DNA of 64,000 bases from Spinacia oleracea (Eukaryota > Streptophyta > Magnoliopsida > Caryophyllales > Amaranthaceae): NCBI RefSeq assembly GCF_020520425.1, contig NC_079487.1, forward strand, positions 59,496,719 through 59,560,718, in the 5' to 3' direction. The first letter of the stretch is position 1, and the number at the start of each line of letters is the position of its first letter. Shown one piece after another: positions 57,765 to 64,000 of this stretch. The position numbers and the translations under genes were made by a program. Below the pieces are notes generated by a model. The model had not been told where the DNA came from and ran no database searches. It saw nothing but the letters and a program-made list of their open reading frames with translations.

Positions 57765-58510
57765 GTCTCCCACTTGTCCTTAGGGACAATTGTGCATTTC
57801 CTAATTCCTTTGTCGCTCGATGCTTGCTCTTGAACATAAGGTAAGAGTTGTCATCCTTATTATGTCCAGAGGTGTTCCTCGGTTTCCGAGTTCAACTGAT
57901 CAAATAAACAGATAATCATAGCCTATGATTCATCCGAGCACGGCCATGCATTTCACAGTTTCTAGCTCTCCGAGTGGCCTTGTACAACTTTTAAGCATCT
58001 CATCCCGATTTATGGGAGGACAATCCCAATCTTGCGATCTTGAGATTAGACTTCGTTTGATAGGTGATTACCTGAGCGTTGCCTTTATAGCCTCCTTTTA
58101 CGGTGCGACGGTTGGTCAACGTCAAAGCAACCAGTTCTCAAACAAGTAATCTCAAATCACTCAGGTATTGAGGATTTAGTGTCTAATAATTTAATGAAAT
58201 TTACTTATGACAGATTTTCATCTCTTACAGTAAAGTTTCATAGGTCTTGTCCGATACTAGTCTTCCCAAAGTAAGTATCTATGCAAATGATTATGACATT
58301 GCCATGTCCACATAGTTCAAGAAACAGAACTACTAGTCATCTTGCATTCTAATCGTCTAACGTTTTCTATGCGTCCAATTTTATAGAAAACTCCGACTAG
58401 GGACCATTTTCAACCTTTGACATTCAAGTTCACTTGATAGACATTTCTTAGTCACAGGACTGGTCCTGACAGTCTATCTTGAATATATCGTCAAATTGAA
58501 GGGACTCATC
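57765..58510 (-). other. Polypurine tract and 3' non-coding region of the decayed-pol copia
   Basis: It begins with the reverse of the polypurine tract (GTCTCCCACTT) and is close to the same region of the complete element. On the plus strand, 57,925-58,149 is the 74-codon open frame shared by all four copies. Confidence 0.85.
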
Positions 58511-61500
58511 ATTTAATACTAAACCAAGATTAAATGGAATATGAAAATACATTTCATATATGATAAATGTTCAACCCCAATGTTTTATAACCATGGGCCT
58601 CAAACCCATCTTCTAAAACAATTCATGGAATTCAAAGCTATGCTTGATTTCCAGTGCTACAACGTGAGTGTTGCTTCTCACTTGTTGCATAGGTTTAGTT
58701 ATCATGCTTTGCCAATCTTAATATCCTTTTCATCGAATGTTCTTCGAGATATGATGATAAGATCTTTTCGAGTTTGTTTATTATGTGATCTAGTCTTTCT
58801 TACTTCGATGGTGGTTTTACTCATTTTTCAATGAAGAACCATCAAGTTAGCAGACGTTTTTCTTGCTTCAAGAGTGGTTCTACGCATTTTTCAATGAAGA
58901 ACCATCAAGCCAGCAGATAGGTGATCTACCCAAGTTCAGTGAAGAACTTTAAACAACCCTGTTTTATTGCTTCTTAGGCAATAATTACTTTTACTTCAAC
59001 AGTATAGGTTGCTAGTGATGCTTTGTTTGGATTTACCTATCCAGGCAGTTCATAGATATGTGGAAGATTCTCCAACTATATCTTGGAACATAGAAATTAT
59101 TATTTTAATTTCCCACGCAACAACTCATGGTCTCCAACCCATGTTGCCATTTTCAAAACACGATGCTCTATAGCTCGTCCTTATCAATGGGTAACTCCAA
59201 AGGGTCTTGCTTGATCCTTTGCCAGTGTTTATGCGTGTAGCATCAATATTTAGCATATCTTTATTTCCTTGAATCAAGAACTATTCCTATGTACCTTTTC
59301 AAGTACCATAAGTATTCTTGATCTCAATCTAGTTGATCTTTACTTAGATCAATAGAGATTGGTATATGTTCGTCATGCCTAAAGTGATACGATACGTTTT
59401 TGGCGATCCTCATATTATATCATACATGATAAATCCTTTTGCAGAATAATTCCCAATTGAATTCTATTCATGTAACTTTAGCTTATCTAGTTTCAGTAGA
59501 TACTAAATTCAGCTAAATTCTTTGACATATAATGTAGGTTAAGAATCTCATTTAGACTCTTTGATGTTTAACTTAGTAAATGCTTATACATAGTTCAAAC
59601 ATCCTTTACTTAGATTTATTCACATGGGTCGAATATCTCCAATGGAGACTTTCGTGTTTGATTTAGTAAATGCCATTACTTAATCCAAAACAATATCATA
59701 AGATCTTTGTAAATAGATCTTAATACCCAGTATGTACTAAGTTTCGCCATGGTCCATCATTGATGAATAATCTCAAATCTAAGTCATTAGCATTTGAATG
59801 TTATTTTACAATAGAGAGATATGTGTGTGACACACATAGGACCAATTAAGTTTTTATGTACTCCCACTAAACTTCTTATATATCTATAAGAATCATGTAC
59901 ATTTTATGAAACTAAAATACTTATTAGCTTCACTAAAATAGAGTTCCAATTCCCAATTGCTTGCTTAAATCTGTACTTAGATTTCATAAGCTAGCTTTCT
60001 CTTTCAAGCATTTATTTGGATCCACAAATCCTATGACATACCATGTACATAGTTTATTCCAACATTTGATTGAGGAATACGTTTTGTCATTCAATTGCCA
60101 TATGTACCAATATGCAATCATTGCTTGAATTATAGACTTGAGCATTACGATTATGCATGAGGTTTCAACACAATTCACACCATGAATTTGCTTGTAACCT
60201 TTAGCAACTAATCACGCTTTGTGTGTGAACACAATTTTATGTTTGATGGTTTTTATCCTTAAAACAAACTTGCAACCAATAGGTGTGAACCTATTCTTGC
60301 AAATCAACAAAATTTCAATTTTGTCATCAAAACATTGAGTATGTTTTATGGCCTTTAACCATTTAAAACATTTGAGTCTATATATGGCCTCTAACCATTT
60401 TAGGGAATCTGGGTTTCGTCATAGCTTTCTTACAAGTCACAAACTCATTAATCTACATGATAATAGTTTGACTGCAAGTTGTAGGTTTCTTCACTATTTA
60501 ATAGAAGAATCTCATAGTTTCATTGACCTGATCTCTATGTTTCTTCACTATCTAATAGAAGAATCTCATAGTTTCAGTGACTTGAATTCTATGCCTACTT
60601 GGGTATAGAACATCAAACAATAGAATATCAATAGCCACTTGAAAGTCCTTTGAATATTCTGTTCTCCTTGAAGCACTTGTAAAGTCTTCTAAGAGATGTC
60701 TATTCTTTAAAGCCACTTCTAAAGTCCTTAAAGAATAAGTTCGGATTTTCTGAAGTACTTCGAAAAGCCTCCGGAATGTCCGTTTATGTTTGTTGTTCGC
60801 CTCGAAGACTTTCGAGGTCTATTTTCTCCCACTTGTCATTTTGGAAACGAATCTCCAAAAGGACATTATTTCGAGCAAACAAACATTATGTTCTCAAAAA
60901 TTCGTGGTAGAAACAATACCCTTGTGTCTCATTTGAATAAATCACAATGAAACATATATCTATACTTGGGCCTTAGTTTGTCGAATGACAAACACTAAGC
61001 TCCCACTGAGTTTTGCAACTCTCTAGATATTTTATGAAAAGTTATTCTGAAATTACTTTTCAAAAGCTTTGACGAATTTGGTTTAGTTTGGTGGTAGTTG
61101 AGCATTTTGTTTTAGAAATTATAGGAAAAGTCTTTATGATTCATCATTAATCGAATCAAGTACTAATTGACTTCGATTATCCCAACTAAGATATGCCATA
61201 TCTTATGGACCTAGATTGTGAACACACAATCATTGATGATCATATTTGGTCTCAAGTAATCATGAACATGATCTAACCTAGATCTTTATGATTTCTTGCC
61301 AAGTGGATTTTATACTTCTGAATCTTTGAACTAGCCAAACAGATTCAAATTTATATCACATTTGAGTAAATAAACCTATATTCACTCAAATCCATGTGAA
61401 ATAATAAAGTCATAAAATCTTTCTTTAGCTTTGAACTCTATTGTTTAGGCGTTCTAACAATAGTTCATATCTTTTGTTACTTTCAACAAGTAAGACTAGT

Positions 61501-62680
61501 TGTCTTAAATTGATCTAGAAATCAATCAATTTTCAAAAGTCTATCAAAATAGAGCTTTTGAATGTTAACTTGTTGATATGGTCTAAGCAACAGTGCCAAA
61601 GATTAGTGGAACTCAAATCAAGGGGTTGATTTGAACCTAGTAAAGTTCTTTAAAGAGTTGTTTGTTTTAATCAAGCATATTGACTCAACCTGTAATTGAC
61701 CATTTCATTCAAATAAACAAACAAACATTGTTTTTGTTTTTCTTGAATGTGAGTCTTTCTGTGTTTGAAAACAGAAATTTAGGTATGTTGATTATGGAAC
61801 AAAATAGCTATTAAGTTCCAGCCTTTGAAAGGACTTAAAACAAACTAGATGACCCTACAACTAATGTAGCATTGCCATGCTTCATTTCCCACTTGTAGGT
61901 CATTAGTGTATCCAAGCTTCCATTGTTTGAGTTATTACCGAAGTAAGAACCTCAAGCGGTATATGATACCAAGGAAGTTTGATTGCTAGGTCACTTCTCT
62001 TTAAACATAAATTTATAGGTAGAAACGGAATCGTAAATTCCTTTCATTTGTTCCTCGTTTTCCTATTTCTTGTACCCTTTCTTATAGTCTTAAGAATTGA
62101 ATTCTTTAGTGTTGACTTTTATACTTTGTTAGACATGTCCAATGTCACCAACAAGGTTCTTTACCATTTTAATTTATGTTGAATATTTTGTTTCAACTAG
62201 ATGATCTTACCAGAAGCTTCTAAAGTTCTCTAAGCATCGATCTATTCGAATGTCTAGGGACTAGACTCATTCGAGAATTAAATGGACAAAGATATTAGGT
62301 TGTTAACCATTGGTAAAGCTGAGCGTATTAAACTCAATGCTTTATGATCTCAAAACCACATTGTATTTTGAATTCACAAGCACCAATTGGTTTGCCATTC
62401 GATTTTGATATTCGAAAACAACCATAAAAAAACGCTAAAAGAAACGTACATTTTAAATTGCTACTTTCTCTCATTTCTGTGAATCGTTCTTGGATTCACT
62501 ACCAATCGAGGAAATTTACTGTTACCTTTCTAAAAGGATTTACTGCAGTGCAAGATATTTAATTATAAACAATAATTAAAACATACATTGAAGCATGCAA
62601 AGTCTAAACATTTATCATGAATAATAACTTGAAAATGAAAGCACTCATGCAATTTAAACAAGTCATTAGCATTTTATTCG
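58511..62680 (-). pseudogene. Heavily decayed copia gag-pol
   Basis: The region has the length of gag-pol and scattered similarity to it in order. For example, about 60,180-60,290 corresponds to the start of the reverse transcriptase (near 22,140-22,240 in the intact copy). About 60,795-60,900 corresponds to the segment near 22,570-22,670 (CTACTTTTCTCCCACTTG versus CTATTTTCTCCCACTTG). Many indels and substitutions leave no usable frame. The segment nearest the LTR (58,540-58,800) is shared with 11,518-11,770. Confidence 0.8.
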
Positions 62681-64000
62681 AATTTATTGTTCCGGCAGGT
62701 GTGAATAAAATGATTCCAAGATCCTAAAATCATTGAAGAACTAAGCACAGTTTGTCGACTTAATCCTAAAACATCTTAGGTAAGCAAAAGCCTTTTGCTA
62801 ATAGTCTAGAAACTACTCTTGGTTGATAGGTACGTCTAAGAACTTATTAGGTAAACCTATCGATTTTGCCACGACATAAAAGGACTCCTTACTTATATCG
62901 TTGAGTTTCACCAAAACTAACATGTACTCACAATTATTTGTGTACCTTGCCCCTTTAGGACCAATAAGTAACACCTCGCTGAGCGAAAACTATTACTAGA
63001 TTGATGTAAAGGATATCCAAGCAAGTGTATATTTTGGCATGGCACCTTTTAACTCAATTTTTAAGTTTGGAACTTAAGGCTCTTACTATGTTGTTTAGAT
63101 TTTAAGTGAACTAAAATCCTTAATCATGCAACATAATCAAGCTTTTGATCTCATGCATTTTAAGACATATTTAAAAGCAATAAATAACTTAAAACATGCA
63201 TAAGATAAATGTGATCTAGTATGGCCCGACTTCATCTTGAAGCTTTGACTTCAAAGTCTGTCTTGAAAATCTCCGTGGGAGGCACCATTTTCTTCAAATA
63301 GGATAAGCTATAACTAATTACAACTATTTGATGGTTCGCAGACCATATTTGAATTGAAAAATAACTTTGGTACTTTAGACCAATTACATTCAAATTAATG
63401 GTACGCATACCATATTTTCTATCCTATTTGGGCCATACTAGTCACTTCATAACCTGCAAAACAGTACATATACAATATATATATACCATTCACCCATTCA
63501 TTATCATGAATGGCCCACATAGCTGGTTAGTAAAACACATTATGTCACGTAAACATTTGCAGCAATTAATTAAGGGCACCAATAATCTACCAATTATTCA
63601 GTCCTTATTAATTCTAATCAAGTTGTTTTAACCTTAAGGATTTGTAGACCTAATCAAGAGTTTATGACTAAAAAGCGCTCCCACTTAAACCAATAAATTC
63701 ATATGCTTTACTAATTTTAAACATAAAAATGTATTTCTAGTCTAACCGGAAACATACAAATTTAATTAAAATTTAAAGCTCATATAAATTTATAATTGAA
63801 TCCAAAAAGTTTAATTTAATTTCAGTCGTTATTTAAATTAATTCATGATTTTAATTTTAGTAAAATAATTAGAATAAATAAAATTTATTATAATTACAAT
63901 ATTCAAAATTAAAATCCAAGAAAATAATTTAAATTATTAATTTTAAAATTAATTAAAATTACGTGAACTGAAATTTTCAAATTAAACATTCAAAACGATC
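62681..64000 (-). other. Leader region of the decayed-pol copia
   Basis: It corresponds nearly base for base to about 24,860-26,200 of the complete element (for example GTTCCGGCAGGTGTGAATAA at about 62,690), with few differences. The primer-binding site and 5' LTR lie beyond the window. Confidence 0.88.

Larger units (their letters stand above)
56372..64000 (-). mobile_element. Copia element of the same family with decayed pol (runs off the window)
   Basis: The 3' LTR (56,372-57,764), polypurine tract, 3' region, altered pol region and leader (from about 62,680) are present. At the right edge it still matches the leader of the complete element up to 26,200. The TSD candidate on the left is GTTAC (56,367-56,371). 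LTR, 3' region and leader are highly similar to the complete copy, whereas the pol region is so altered that no frame exceeds about 100 codons. Confidence 0.88.

Overview
The window is nuclear DNA of a flowering plant. Several things show this: GT-AG introns, Ty1/copia and Ty3/gypsy (Tat) LTR retrotransposons primed by plant tRNAs, Stowaway-like MITEs, a plant cysteine oxidase gene and a FAR1/FHY3-type gene. The retrotransposon mix makes me think of Caryophyllales (spinach/beet relatives), but that is only an impression. No prokaryotic features, CRISPR arrays or rRNA/tRNA genes were seen.

Positions 1-37,906 are a deep nest of retrotransposons whose order can largely be read from target-site duplications (TSDs). 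The oldest layer is a broken Tork-type copia (34,464-37,906, minus). A long LTR-like sequence (to 34,463) interrupts it. A Tat-lineage gypsy element (plus; 3' LTR 30,075-32,196) appears to sit inside that LTR. The Tat element carries, in antisense, an intron-containing but decayed plant mobile domain (PMD) gene (16,566-18,284) with what looks like its own promoter and 5' UTR exon near 29,326-29,439. A complete, young copia element (18,558-28,904, minus, TSD AATTC) split the Tat 46-bp tandem repeats. A composite copia structure with two LTRs and a deleted middle (1-16,565) cut the PMD gene. Within that composite, a coding-less Tat-type element (2,704-10,729, minus, TSD GTATC) split one LTR, and a 2.6-kb solo LTR (12,653-15,264, TSD GAGAT) split the other. 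The coding-less Tat-type element contains a fragment of a YTH-domain (ECT) RNA-binding protein gene, also antisense to the element.

Positions 37,907-54,502 are the genic part. A five-exon plant cysteine oxidase gene (40,504-48,504, minus, 276 residues) appears intact; its 4.8-kb last intron is loaded with MITEs. A FAR1/FHY3-like, MULE-transposase-derived gene (51,059-54,502, plus) has FAR1, transposase and SWIM regions, but one in-frame TAG, and its last exon is cut by an LTR-like insertion.

Positions 54,503-64,000 hold that LTR-like sequence and then another copy of the copia family (56,372 to the window end, minus). This copy has a well-preserved LTR, leader and 3' region but a heavily decayed pol. 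A second copy (11,518-12,556) shares the same altered internal sequence, which suggests a non-autonomous subfamily mobilised by intact relatives such as the 18,558-28,904 element.
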